From JBDOQU01 sp039839375 (GTDB taxonomy: Bacteria > Pseudomonadota > Alphaproteobacteria > DSM-16000 > Inquilinaceae), in assembly GCF_039839375.1 (NCBI RefSeq), contig NZ_JBDOQU010000020.1, forward strand, positions 1 through 64,000: a DNA stretch of 64,000 nucleotides, in the 5' to 3' direction. The position numbers and the translations under genes are program-made. Numbering within the stretch: the first letter of the stretch is position 1; the number at the start of each line of letters is the position of its first letter. The notes beneath the pieces were generated by a model. It was not told the DNA's origin and did not search any database. It saw only the letters and a program-made list of their open reading frames with translations. Positions 36,067 to 44,199 of the stretch are shown here, piece by piece.

Positions 36067-37026
36067 ATGCCTTTCACCATCAACCGGCCGTCCCTCATGG
36101 GCGGCGTGGCCGCTCTCGCCGTTCTGGGCTTCACGCTCCCCGCTTCGGCGCAGAACGCGGAGGCCTGCGAGACCGTCCGCTTCTCCGACGTCGGCTGGAC
36201 TGACATCACGGCGACCACGGCCTTGGCCGGGACCGTCCTGGAAGGGCTGGGCTACACGGTGGAAAAGGAGATCCTTTCCGTCCCGGTCACCTATGTCAGC
36301 CTGGAGAATGAGGACATCGACGTCTTCCTGGGCAACTGGATGCCCACCATGGCGGCCGATGTCGGTCCCTATGTCGACGAAGGCACGGTCGAGGTCGTGC
36401 GGACGAACCTGGAAGGCGCGAAATACACGCTGGCCGTCCCGACCTATGTCCATGAGGCCGGCGTTACCGATTTCGCGGACCTGGACGCGCACCGCGACCA
36501 GTTCGGCGGCAAGATCTACGGGATCGAGCCGGGCAATGACGGCAACCGCCTGATCCAGGACATGATCGACCAGGACGCCTTCGGCCTCGGCGACTGGGAG
36601 ATCGTGGAATCCAGCGAGCAGGGGATGCTGAGCCAGGTCGACCGCGCCACGCGGCGCGACGAATGGGTGGTGTTCCTGGGCTGGGCGCCGCATCCGATGA
36701 ACAACAAGTACGATATGGAATATCTCGCTGGCGGCGACGATTTCTTCGGCCCGGATTTCGGCGGAGCGACCGTCCTGACCAACGTCCGCGCCGGCTATAT
36801 GGAGGAATGCCCGAACGTTGGTAAGCTGCTGGAGAATCTGGCGTTCGACCTGACCATGGAGAACACGGTCATGGGCCTGATCCTGGAAGACGGTATGGAG
36901 CCCGGCGCGGCCGCCGAGCAATATCTGACGGAGCATCCCGAGGTCCTGGAGCCCTGGCTGGAAGGCGTGACGACGCTCGACGGCGAGGAAGGGCTGCCGG
37001 CGGTTCGAAGCCATCTGGGGCTCTGA
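36067..37026 (+). CDS. choX: Choline ABC transporter substrate-binding protein
   Basis: This 319-residue periplasmic protein has a signal peptide (MGGVAALAVLGFTLPASAQN). The ligand pocket segments are SDVGWTDITATTALAGTVLE, LGNWMPTM, GIEPGNDGNRLIQDMI and VFLGWAPHPMN. The tryptophans and tyrosine in these stretches fit the aromatic cage that binds the trimethylammonium group of choline in ChoX proteins. It heads choXWV and is divergent from betA. An intergenic hairpin after it probably keeps the binding protein more abundant than the membrane parts. Confidence 0.95.
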   Translation: MPFTINRPSLMGGVAALAVLGFTLPASAQNAEACETVRFSDVGWTDITATTALAGTVLEGLGYTVEKEILSVPVTYVSLENEDIDVFLGNWMPTMAADVGPYVDEGTVEVVRTNLEGAKYTLAVPTYVHEAGVTDFADLDAHRDQFGGKIYGIEPGNDGNRLIQDMIDQDAFGLGDWEIVESSEQGMLSQVDRATRRDEWVVFLGWAPHPMNNKYDMEYLAGGDDFFGPDFGGATVLTNVRAGYMEECPNVGKLLENLAFDLTMENTVMGLILEDGMEPGAAAEQYLTEHPEVLEPWLEGVTTLDGEEGLPAVRSHLGL

Positions 37027-37047
37027 TCCCGGCATGAAGATGGCGGG

Positions 37048-37090
37048 CGGCGGCCGGGCATCGTCCATCGGCCGCCGTTTCGCATTTCTC
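37048..37090 (+). terminator. Intra-operon stem-loop between choX and choW
   Basis: CGGCGGCCG (37048-37056) pairs perfectly with CGGCCGCCG (37069-37077) around a 12-base loop, followed by TTTCGCATTTCTCC. It lies between the choX stop and the choW start. Such hairpins commonly act as leaky terminators or 3' protectors that give a higher level of the binding protein than of the permease. Confidence 0.7.
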
Positions 37091-37124
37091 CATCCTTTCT
37101 TCTCCACCTCCGGCGGCGCCTTCC

Positions 37125-37973
37125 ATGGAAAGTCTGACTGAGCTTCTCCAGACCAAGATCCCGATCGGCTCCTGGATCGAAACCGCGACCAACTACGTCA
37201 CGGACAATTTCTATCAGGCCTTCGACGCCATCTCCCTGGCGCTCGGCTTCTTCATCAACGGGCTGATCGATATCCTGCTGCTGCCGCCGCCGCTGGTCTT
37301 CATCCTGCTGCTGGCCGTCTTCGCTTACGCCTTGCACCGAAGTTGGAAGCTGACCCTGGCGGTCGTGCTGGGGATGCTGCTGATCCTCAATCTGGGCTAT
37401 TGGGAAGACACGATCGAAACCGTGGGGCTGGTGCTGTGCGCCACCATCCTCTGCCTCATCATCGGCATCCCGGTCGGCATCCTGGCTGCGCATCGGCAAT
37501 GGCTCTACACCATCCTGCGGCCGATCCTCGACCTGATGCAGACGATCCCGCCCTTCGTTTACCTGATCCCGACCCTGATCCTGTTCGGGCTGGGCGCTGT
37601 GCCGGGATTGATCTCCACGGCCATCTTCGCCATCGCCGCGCCGATCCGGCTGACCTATCTGGGCATCCGGGGCGTGCCCAAGCCGCTGCTGGAGGCGGGG
37701 GAAGCGTTCGGGGCATCGCGCATGCAGCTTCTGTTCAAGGTGGAACTGCCCCACGCCCTGCCGACCATCATGGCCGGCGTTACCCAATGCATCATGCTGT
37801 CGCTCTCCATGGTCGTGATCGCGGCGCTGGTCGGGGCCGACGGGCTCGGCCGGCCGGTGGTGCGGGCGCTCAATACCGTCAATATCGCGCAAGGGTTCGA
37901 GGCGGGCTTGTGCATCGTCATACTGGCCATCGTGCTCGACCGGCTGGTGAAGCAGGTGGAGGTCACGCGCTGA
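37125..37973 (+). CDS. choW: Choline ABC transporter permease
   Basis: This 282-residue inner-membrane permease has about six to seven membrane segments and the ProW/OpuAB-type EAA loop (GVPKPLLEAGEAFGASRMQL followed by LFKVELPHALPTIMAG). It forms the translocation pore for choline delivered by ChoX, driven by ChoV. The choV gene starts one base after its stop, so translation is coupled. Confidence 0.95.
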   Translation: MESLTELLQTKIPIGSWIETATNYVTDNFYQAFDAISLALGFFINGLIDILLLPPPLVFILLLAVFAYALHRSWKLTLAVVLGMLLILNLGYWEDTIETVGLVLCATILCLIIGIPVGILAAHRQWLYTILRPILDLMQTIPPFVYLIPTLILFGLGAVPGLISTAIFAIAAPIRLTYLGIRGVPKPLLEAGEAFGASRMQLLFKVELPHALPTIMAGVTQCIMLSLSMVVIAALVGADGLGRPVVRALNTVNIAQGFEAGLCIVILAIVLDRLVKQVEVTR

Positions 37974-37974
37974 C

Positions 37975-39162
37975 ATGACAGACAACACCATCGTCCGCTT
38001 CGACCATGTCGACGTCGTCTTCGGCCCGTCGCCATCCGATGCCACCACCATGCTGGACCAGGGGAAAGGCCGGTCTGAGATCCTGTCGGAAACCGGCAAC
38101 ACCGTCGCCGTCCACGACGCCAACCTTGACATCCGGGATGGGGAGTTGTGCGTGCTGATGGGGCTGTCCGGATCAGGAAAGTCCTCGCTTCTGCGCTGCG
38201 TCAACGGCCTCAACCCGATCACCCGCGGCGGCCTGACCGTCCGGCAGGAGGACGGGCGGGAGGTCGACGTCGCCACCTGTGGCGCGGGCGCGCTGCGCCG
38301 CCTGCGCTCCACCCGTGTCTCCATGGTCTTCCAGCAGTTCGCGCTGATGCCCTGGCGGACGATCCGCGACAATGTCGCGCTGGGGCTGGAACTGCGCGGC
38401 GTCTCCAAGGCTGAACGGCGGGAGACGGTGGACCGGATGCTGTCGCTCGTCCAGCTCGAACCCTGGTCCGACAAATATCCCCGCGAGCTTTCGGGCGGCA
38501 TGCAGCAGCGCGTCGGGCTGGCCCGCGCCTTCGCGACGGATGCCGATATCCTGCTGATGGACGAGCCGTTCTCCGCGCTCGATCCGCTGATCCGCGGCCA
38601 TCTCCAGGATGAGCTGCTGGACCTCCAGCAATCGCTGAAGAAGACCATCATCTTCGTCAGCCACGATCTGGACGAGGCGCTGAAGCTGGGCAACCGGATC
38701 GCGATCATGGAATCCGGCCAGATCGTCCAGGTGGGCACGCCGCAGGACATCGTGCTGAACCCGGCGAATGACTATGTCGAGAATTTCGTCGCCAACGTGA
38801 ACCCGCTGAACGTCCTGCGCGGCGGAACGCTCATGAAGCCGCTGGCGGCGCTGGAGCGCGACGGCGACTGGATCGTGCTGGATGCCGCGACCGGCGTCCG
38901 GTGCCGGCTGGACGAGGTCGACATGCCCGTCGCCATCCGCGACGGCGATGGTGATGGGGGCGGCGAACGCCCGATCGTCCGGGGCGGGGAGGGGGCGGAA
39001 GCCGGCGCGGTCTGCGCGGAGCCGGTGGACCTGCCCATGCGCGTCGCCGTGGAGCGGGTCCACGACACCCGCCGGCCGGTCATCCTGCTGGACGGCGACG
39101 GCCGCATGGTCGGGATCATCGCGGGGGAGCAGATCGTGGAAGGCCTTCTCCGCCACGGATGA
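37975..39162 (+). CDS. choV: Choline ABC transporter ATP-binding protein
   Basis: This 395-residue ATPase of the ProV/glycine-betaine type has Walker A GLSGSGKSSLLR, the Q-loop FQQFALMPWRT, the signature LSGGMQQRVGLARA, Walker B DILLMDEPFSALD and the switch histidine in FVSHDLDEALKLG. The C-terminal 120 residues contain a CBS-like region (ERVHDTRRPVILLDGDGRMV), as usual for this subfamily, and may sense ionic strength or nucleotide. It is the last gene of choXWV. Confidence 0.95.
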   Translation: MTDNTIVRFDHVDVVFGPSPSDATTMLDQGKGRSEILSETGNTVAVHDANLDIRDGELCVLMGLSGSGKSSLLRCVNGLNPITRGGLTVRQEDGREVDVATCGAGALRRLRSTRVSMVFQQFALMPWRTIRDNVALGLELRGVSKAERRETVDRMLSLVQLEPWSDKYPRELSGGMQQRVGLARAFATDADILLMDEPFSALDPLIRGHLQDELLDLQQSLKKTIIFVSHDLDEALKLGNRIAIMESGQIVQVGTPQDIVLNPANDYVENFVANVNPLNVLRGGTLMKPLAALERDGDWIVLDAATGVRCRLDEVDMPVAIRDGDGDGGGERPIVRGGEGAEAGAVCAEPVDLPMRVAVERVHDTRRPVILLDGDGRMVGIIAGEQIVEGLLRHG

Positions 39163-39197
39163 TTGGCGATCACCGCCGGCCGCACCATCTTTGATCC

Positions 39198-39548
39198 ATG
39201 GATCGACGGATCGTCCTGGCCCTGGCGGCCCTCCTGCTGGCCGCGCCGTTCCCCTCCGCCAAGGCGGAGGAGGAAAGCGTCCTCGCGCCCTATCGCTACC
39301 GCAACACCACGGTCAGGGAGGCGGTGCAGACGCCGGGAACCCTCGAAAGGCTGGGCGCGCAGCAGTACCGGCTGCGGCTGGAAGGGCAGGTCCAGCGGCT
39401 GGACCACGACCGCGCACGGGGTCGTCTGGCGCCGGAGGACCGGCGGGATTTGCTTGACAGCCGGGCGGAAAGCGACCGGATGGACCGGCTGCTGGCCCCT
39501 CGCCGGGACGAACGCTACCTGCTGCCGGGGGTTGGTTCCACGCGCTGA
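39198..39548 (+). CDS. Small exported protein of unknown function
   Basis: This 116-residue protein has a signal peptide (MDRRIVLALAALLLAAPFPS then AKA) and a charged helical mature part (DHDRARGRLAPEDRRDLLDS). I do not recognise the family. Its last 66 bases are matched by a decayed copy at 41413-41478, about 1.9 kb downstream. This suggests that the vapB-bioY-bioR segment was inserted between two copies or that a paralogue was broken. Confidence 0.6.
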   Translation: MDRRIVLALAALLLAAPFPSAKAEEESVLAPYRYRNTTVREAVQTPGTLERLGAQQYRLRLEGQVQRLDHDRARGRLAPEDRRDLLDSRAESDRMDRLLAPRRDERYLLPGVGSTR

Positions 39549-39575
39549 CGGCGCATCGAAACCGGCACCGCGCTT

Positions 39576-39617
39576 TCACCTCGCGGCGATGACAGCCGAC
39601 GAGTCCACGACCATCAT
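39576..39617 (-). pseudogene. Truncated VapC toxin start
   Basis: Overlapping the vapB stop by four bases (ATGA), this frame reads MMVVDSSAVIAAR and then stops. MVVDSSAxIA is the normal N terminus of a VapC PIN-domain toxin, with its first catalytic aspartate. The rest of the gene is gone: the frame ends 28 bases from the stop codon of the neighbouring convergent gene, just where the duplicated sequence begins. The toxin was therefore probably lost at a recombination junction. Confidence 0.75.
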
Positions 39618-39865
39618 GGTGCGTTCAGATCATCCGCGATTTCCTGCGGGGAACGGGGGTCGAGGACCGGACGGGCGGCGACCTTCCGTCCGAAGGCCAG
39701 CATTTCAGCGGCTGTCATCCTGCGCTTGGCCGGCGGCTCGTCGGTGACGCCGAGCGCCTTCGCTTCGCGCTCGATCACGGAGCGGATCAGATCTTCGGGC
39801 TTTCGGCCTAGGCGAGCCGCAACCCTGCGGGCGAACTGTTCGGTATCGTGCGTGAGCTGCAACAT
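39614..39865 (-). CDS. VapB-family antitoxin, left without its toxin
   Basis: This 83-residue protein has a ribbon-helix-helix-like N terminus (LTHDTEQFARRVAARLGRKP) and a C-terminal toxin-binding tail (KRRMTAAEMLAFGRKVAARP), as in Rv0623-type VapB. The gene is intact and still overlaps the first codons of vapC, but vapC is cut after about a dozen codons. The remaining protein may act only as an orphan repressor or neutralise related VapC toxins elsewhere. Confidence 0.85.
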   Translation of the reverse strand: MLQLTHDTEQFARRVAARLGRKPEDLIRSVIEREAKALGVTDEPPAKRRMTAAEMLAFGRKVAARPVLDPRSPQEIADDLNAP

Positions 39866-40006
39866 GGTCTTTCTCTCCGAAGTCGTTGAACTGTAGCATG
39901 TTGCGAGAAGAGGAAAAAAACGACGGCCTCGGGAGCAAGCGGCCCTGTAGCCTTTGCCGGCATAGGTCAGCAGGGCAAAGCAGATAATGCGGCCGAAGCC
40001 GGATCG

Positions 40007-40597
40007 TCATCCGGCCAGCCGCCTCCCGCCGCAGGTTAGCGCCTTGAGGGTTGCCGCTCCAAGAGCGGACTTGAGAACAGCGCCGACAAGGAAGGGCGTC
40101 ACGCCATGCATGATTGCCTGTTCCAGCCCGATAGTGGCAGCCAGCCATGCCGCGCCGAATGCAAGGCAAATCACGTTGCCAAGGAGCATGTTGACGAAGG
40201 CGAGGCCCACCCGGTTGCCGTTCCAGCCCCGTTCGGCCAGCCATCCGACGAGCACCCCGGCGATAGGGAACGCAAAGAGATAGCCGGCGGTCGGTCCGAC
40301 AAAATGATGTGCGCCGGCAGCGCCGCCGGAGAGTACCGGCATTCCCAGCGCGCCCTGTATGAGCCAAGCGGTAATCGTGATGCCGCCGAGCCGCCAACCA
40401 TAAAGCGCTCCGACCAGCATCACGGCGAACGTCTGCATGGTAATCGGCACCGGAACCATCGGGACGGAGATGTATGAGGAGGCGGTCAGGAACAATGTGC
40501 CGAGAATGACGGCGCCCGCCCGCCACGCCAGGGGGCGGCTTTCCAGATCGAGAAGGCGACGGGCAGGTTTGACGGTCGGCGTGGTTGCATTGCTCAT
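40007..40597 (-). CDS. bioY: Biotin transporter S component BioY
   Basis: This 196-residue membrane protein is the substrate-binding unit of an ECF-type biotin importer. It shows PMVPVPITMQTFAVMLVGAL, GGITITAWLIQGALGMPVLS and VGPTAGYLFAFPIAGVLVGW, the family hallmarks, with about six membrane helices. No bioM or bioN is adjacent, so it may work alone or with shared energising units. A BioR box (TTATAGATAA) lies 18 bases upstream of its start, so it is probably repressed when biotin is plentiful by the regulator encoded next door. Confidence 0.95.
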   Translation of the reverse strand: MSNATTPTVKPARRLLDLESRPLAWRAGAVILGTLFLTASSYISVPMVPVPITMQTFAVMLVGALYGWRLGGITITAWLIQGALGMPVLSGGAAGAHHFVGPTAGYLFAFPIAGVLVGWLAERGWNGNRVGLAFVNMLLGNVICLAFGAAWLAATIGLEQAIMHGVTPFLVGAVLKSALGAATLKALTCGGRRLAG

Positions 40598-40615
40598 CTG
40601 GATTCCTTGCGTGAA

Positions 40616-40625
40616 TTATAGATAA
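40616..40625. promoter_or_regulatory. BioR box upstream of bioY
   Basis: TTATAGATAA is the reverse complement of TTATCTATAA, the BioR recognition sequence reported for alphaproteobacterial biotin genes. It lies 18 bases before the bioY start codon. The identical ten bases occur again at 41345-41354 in front of the regulator gene. Confidence 0.88.
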
Positions 40626-40684
40626 TTTTCCAATCTATCGCTAAAAAAATCCATAGAACCACACAGATGACAAGGGCTCTTGGA

Positions 40685-41341
40685 TCAACGTCGAGACGAT
40701 GCCAGCGCCGGTCGGGCTTTTCTGGGCGTTTGGCCGATCCATTGCACATGTCTGGCGAGCAGCGAGACGGCGCTATCGACCTGACCGGCGCGTAGCGCGG
40801 TGAGAATCGTGCGATGGTCGCGGTCGGTTGGCGCTTCCCATTCCGCCCGCCAGCCTGAAAACAGAAAGCGCGCACTCGCGGTGTGCAGATCGTCAATGGA
40901 CCTGAGCAAGCGCGGCATGGCGCAGGGCGTCAGGATGAGCCGATGGAAACGGCGATTTGCTCCTTCCCAGGTTTCCACGTCACCGGCTCTATCCCCTGCG
41001 CTCGTGGCGTCCTCGGCCTCATCGAGAATGGCTTTGGTCAAATGCGGCGCGGCGTTGCGTAGCGCCAGGACTTCGAGCGCGGCACGCATCTCGGCCACTT
41101 CCCGGACTTCCTCCATGCTGAAGCCGGCGACTCTCACGCCCCGACGCGGCTCGCTGACCACAAGCCCTTGCGCTTCCAGCCGTCGGAAGGCCTCCCGTAC
41201 CGGCACATGGCTTGCTCCGAATTCCTCGGCAATGTGATCCTGGCGCAGCTTCGAGCCGGCCTCGATTGCACCGGAAACGATGCGGTCCGCCAATGTCCGG
41301 CTGATCCGCGAGGCGATGGTATCTGATTTGGCAGTCGTCAT
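40685..41341 (-). CDS. bioR: GntR-family biotin regulator BioR
   Basis: This 218-residue protein has a GntR-type winged helix (DHIAEEFGASHVPVREAFRR, then LEAQGLVVSEPRRGVRVAGF) and an FCD ligand-binding domain. Identity as BioR rests on context: it is next to bioY, and a perfect TTATAGATAA box is four bases before its own start and another is in front of bioY. BioR proteins repress biotin genes in alphaproteobacteria and often regulate themselves. Without the boxes it would be called only a GntR/FCD regulator. Confidence 0.9.
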   Translation of the reverse strand: MTTAKSDTIASRISRTLADRIVSGAIEAGSKLRQDHIAEEFGASHVPVREAFRRLEAQGLVVSEPRRGVRVAGFSMEEVREVAEMRAALEVLALRNAAPHLTKAILDEAEDATSAGDRAGDVETWEGANRRFHRLILTPCAMPRLLRSIDDLHTASARFLFSGWRAEWEAPTDRDHRTILTALRAGQVDSAVSLLARHVQWIGQTPRKARPALASSRR

Positions 41342-41344
41342 ATT

Positions 41345-41354
41345 TTATAGATAA
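41345..41354. promoter_or_regulatory. BioR box upstream of bioR
   Basis: TTATAGATAA, identical to the box in front of bioY, ends within a few bases of the bioR start codon. Its position over the translation start region supports autorepression. Confidence 0.88.
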
Positions 41355-41412
41355 TTCGAACTTGCCGGCTGGTCGAGCGGCACATGAGGCGTATCGGAGA
41401 AGCCATCGCCAC

Positions 41413-41478
41413 GGACCGGCTGCTGGCCGCCGCTCCAATGAACGCTACCTGCTGCCGGGCCTCGACCCCACCCGCTGA
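41413..41478 (+). pseudogene. Decayed 3' fragment of the 39.2-kb exported-protein gene
   Basis: GGACCGGCTGCTGGCC, GAACGCTACCTGCTGCCGGG and CCGCTGACGGCG match the end of the gene at 39198-39548 (39482-39548) in order. One base is missing in the middle, so the frame is broken. The fragment overlaps the last codons of the convergent DUF1289 gene. It marks the right-hand edge of the bioY/bioR segment. Confidence 0.75.
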
Positions 41479-41687
41479 CGGCGGCGCGGTCTGGCGTCCG
41501 CCTCGCTGGTCTGGCCGCGCGCCCGCCGCCTTTCCCGCAGCCGATGGACGATTGCCAGCAGCTCTTCCTCGCTCGCCGTCGGCCAGGCCGCGATCTCCTC
41601 GACCGTACGCAGGCATCCGTCGCAGAGGCCGGTCGCAGGGTCCATCCGGCAGACGCCGATGCAGGGGGAGGCGAGCGGAAAGGTCAT
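41445..41687 (-). CDS. DUF1289 small cysteine-rich protein
   Basis: This 80-residue protein has the DUF1289 motif SPCIGVCRMDPATGLCDGCL followed by RTVEEIAAWPTASEEELLAI. The four closely spaced cysteines probably bind a metal or an iron-sulfur cluster, but no function is established for the family. ATG 41687 is where similarity starts; the open frame upstream is not conserved in character. Its Arg-rich tail is encoded over the duplicated fragment at 41413-41478, so its C terminus may have been altered by that rearrangement. Confidence 0.85.
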   Translation of the reverse strand: MTFPLASPCIGVCRMDPATGLCDGCLRTVEEIAAWPTASEEELLAIVHRLRERRRARGQTSEADARPRRRQRVGSRPGSR

Positions 41688-41859
41688 GGGCGCGGAGGAT
41701 AGCGCCGGAAATCTCGGAGGGCGACCCCTCTGGGCGACGAAAATCCAAGCCGTTCCAAGGGCATGTCGTCTGACAAACAATCCGTGTCGCAAACCTGCTT
41801 GTCCCCGACGGGGCGCGGGTCGATAGAGTCGTTTCATTCGCGTGCGGGAGGATCGGGCG

Positions 41860-43419
41860 ATGACCGTTTCCGTGGAACAGAGTGTCGACCACCGGTCCCG
41901 GCGGGGCCGGGGCGGAGCGGAGGCGCGCCGCGCCTCCAGGCGGGGCGGGCCGATCCACCAGATGCGCTGCATAGAGCGCAAGATCTCCGTCTATGAGGCG
42001 CTGACGCCCGAAGGGCTGGAGATCATCGAATATAATGCGGAGACGGTGCTGGAAGAGATCGGCATCGACTTCAAGGACGATCCGGAGACGCTGGCCCTGT
42101 GGAAGGACGCCGGCGCCGACGTTCAGGGGCAACGCGTCCGCTTTCCGCGCGGCCTCGTCCGCGGCCTGCTCGCGACCGCTCCTCGCGGCTTCGTCCAGCA
42201 TGCCCGCAATCCCGACCGCAGCGTCACCGTCGGCAGCAACCACACCATCTTCGCGCCCGTCTACGGCCCGCCCTTCATCCGCACGCTGGACGAGGGTCGG
42301 CGCTACGCGACGATCGAGGATTTCCGGAATTTCGTGAAGCTGGCCTACATGACGCCGGTGATGCACCATTCCGGCGGCACGGTCTGCGAACCCGTCGATC
42401 TGCCGGTGAACAAACGGCACCTCGATATGGTGGCGGCCCATATCCGCTTTTCCGACAAGCCCTTCATGGGATCGGTCACCGCGCCGGAACGCGCGGCCGA
42501 CACGGTGGAGATGGCGCGCATCCTGTTCGGCGCGGATTTCGTGGACCAGAACTGCGTCCTGATCAGCCTGATCAACGCCAACTCTCCCATGGTCTGGGAT
42601 TCGGTGATGCTGGGCGCGCTCAAGACCTATGCCCGCGCCAACCAGGCCTGCATCGTCACGCCCTTCATCCTGGCCGGGGCGATGGCTCCGGTAACGGCGG
42701 CGGGGGTCCTGACCCAGACGCTGGCCGAAGCGATGACCGGCATGGCGCTGACCCAACTCGTCCGGCCGGGCGCGCCGGTCGTCTTCGGGTCCTTCGCGTC
42801 CTCCATCTCCATGCAGTCGGGCGCGCCGACCTTCGGCACGCCGGAGCCGGCACTGGTGCTTTATGGCGCAGCGCAGCTCGCCCGGCGGCTCGGCGTTCCG
42901 TTCCGCTCCGGCGGCTCGCTCTGCGCGTCCAAGGTTCCGGACGCCCAGGCCGCCTACGAAAGCGCGCAGACCCTGCTGCCGACCATGCTCGGCGGCGTCA
43001 ATTTCGTGCTGCATTCGGCCGGCTGGCTCGAAGGCGGGCTCGTCAGCTCCTATGAGAAATTCATACTCGATTCAGACCAGCTCGGCATGATGCAGGTCAT
43101 GGCCGAAGGCATCGACATGTCTGAGAACGGGCAGGCTCTCTCGGCGATCCGTGAGGTCGGGCCAGGCAGCCACTATCTCGGCTGCGCCCACACCCAGGCG
43201 AATTTCGAAAGCGCCTTCTACCGCTCGCCCGTCGCCGACAACAATTCGTTCGAGCAGTGGCTGGCGGAAGGGGAGCAGGACGCCGCCCAGCGCGCCAACG
43301 GCCTGTGGAAGAAGAAGCTGGCTGAATATGAAGCGCCGCCCCTCGATCCGGCGGTGGACGAGGCGCTGGAGGCCTTCATGGCGGAGAAGAAATCCTCCAT
43401 GCCCGACGCGTTCGTATGA
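41860..43419 (+). CDS. Non-pyrrolysine MttB-family methyltransferase (MtgB-like)
   Basis: This 519-residue TIM-barrel enzyme of the trimethylamine methyltransferase superfamily has no in-frame amber codon, so it is the pyrrolysine-free type that demethylates quaternary amines such as glycine betaine. It shows QMRCIERKISVYEALTPEGL, MTPVMHHSGGTVCEPVDLPV, GSFASSISMQSGAPTFGTPE and EVGPGSHYLGCAHTQANFES. The corrinoid protein gene follows in 63 bases. With choline oxidation encoded next door, glycine betaine is the most likely substrate and dimethylglycine the product. Proline betaine, carnitine or gamma-butyrobetaine cannot be excluded. A GGGAGGA precedes ATG 41860. Confidence 0.9.
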   Translation: MTVSVEQSVDHRSRRGRGGAEARRASRRGGPIHQMRCIERKISVYEALTPEGLEIIEYNAETVLEEIGIDFKDDPETLALWKDAGADVQGQRVRFPRGLVRGLLATAPRGFVQHARNPDRSVTVGSNHTIFAPVYGPPFIRTLDEGRRYATIEDFRNFVKLAYMTPVMHHSGGTVCEPVDLPVNKRHLDMVAAHIRFSDKPFMGSVTAPERAADTVEMARILFGADFVDQNCVLISLINANSPMVWDSVMLGALKTYARANQACIVTPFILAGAMAPVTAAGVLTQTLAEAMTGMALTQLVRPGAPVVFGSFASSISMQSGAPTFGTPEPALVLYGAAQLARRLGVPFRSGGSLCASKVPDAQAAYESAQTLLPTMLGGVNFVLHSAGWLEGGLVSSYEKFILDSDQLGMMQVMAEGIDMSENGQALSAIREVGPGSHYLGCAHTQANFESAFYRSPVADNNSFEQWLAEGEQDAAQRANGLWKKKLAEYEAPPLDPAVDEALEAFMAEKKSSMPDAFV

Positions 43420-43482
43420 TGGTCAACCGGCCCTTCCGCCCTCGGTGACGGCGGGGCCCTCAGCAGCGAGAGATATCAGACC

Positions 43483-44190
43483 ATGGCCGATCAGGAAGAT
43501 TTGGATCTCAACTCCCTCCCCGACGACGAGCTTGTCGAGCAGATGTGGGACGATCTCTATGACGGGCTGAAGGATGAGGTCGTGGAGGGGGTGAACATCC
43601 TCCTCGGCCGCGGCTGGGCGCCCTATGACGTGCTGACCAAGGCGCTGGTCGAAGGCATGCGGATCGTCGGCGTCGATTTCCGCGACGGCATCCTGTTCGT
43701 GCCGGAGGTGCTGCTGTCGGCCAATTCGATGAAGGCCGGAATGCACATCCTTCGCCCGCTGCTGGCGGAGACCGGCGCGCCGAAGCAGGGCAAGATGGTC
43801 ATCGGTACGGTCAAGGGCGACATTCACGACATCGGCAAGAACCTCGTCTCCATGATGATGGAGGGAGCGGGCTTCGAGGTCATCGACATCGGCATCAACA
43901 ATGCGGTGGAGAAGTACCTGGAGGCGCTGGAGGAGCACAAGCCCGACATCCTCGGCATGTCGGCGCTGCTGACCACCACCATGCCCTACATGAAGGTGGT
44001 CATCGACACGCTGAAGGAGAAAGGGCTGCGGGACGATTTCATCGTCATGGTCGGCGGCGCGCCGCTGAACGAGGAATTCGCCCGACAGGTCGGGGCCGAC
44101 GCCTATTGCCGCGACGCGGCGGTGGCGGTGGAGACGGCGAAGGACCTCATCAAGCGCAAGCACAACCAGTTCGCTGGCGCGACCGGATAG
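43483..44190 (+). CDS. Methyltransferase corrinoid (B12-binding) protein, MtgC-like
   Basis: This 235-residue protein has a helical cap domain (about 15-95) and a Rossmann-type cobalamin-binding domain. The lower-ligand motif is Asp113-Ile-His115-Asp-Ile-Gly118 in GTVKGDIHDIGKNLVSMMME. It accepts the methyl group from the MttB-like enzyme on Co(I) and passes it to the THF methyltransferase. It is followed nine bases later by the DUF1638 gene. A short acidic N terminus precedes the cap domain. Confidence 0.95.
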   Translation: MADQEDLDLNSLPDDELVEQMWDDLYDGLKDEVVEGVNILLGRGWAPYDVLTKALVEGMRIVGVDFRDGILFVPEVLLSANSMKAGMHILRPLLAETGAPKQGKMVIGTVKGDIHDIGKNLVSMMMEGAGFEVIDIGINNAVEKYLEALEEHKPDILGMSALLTTTMPYMKVVIDTLKEKGLRDDFIVMVGGAPLNEEFARQVGADAYCRDAAVAVETAKDLIKRKHNQFAGATG

Positions 44191-44199
44191 GCGGCGGTG

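Noticed and set aside
41860..43419. Pyrrolysine-containing MttB
   Set aside because: There is no in-frame TAG codon and the gene ends in TGA. This is the non-pyrrolysine form.
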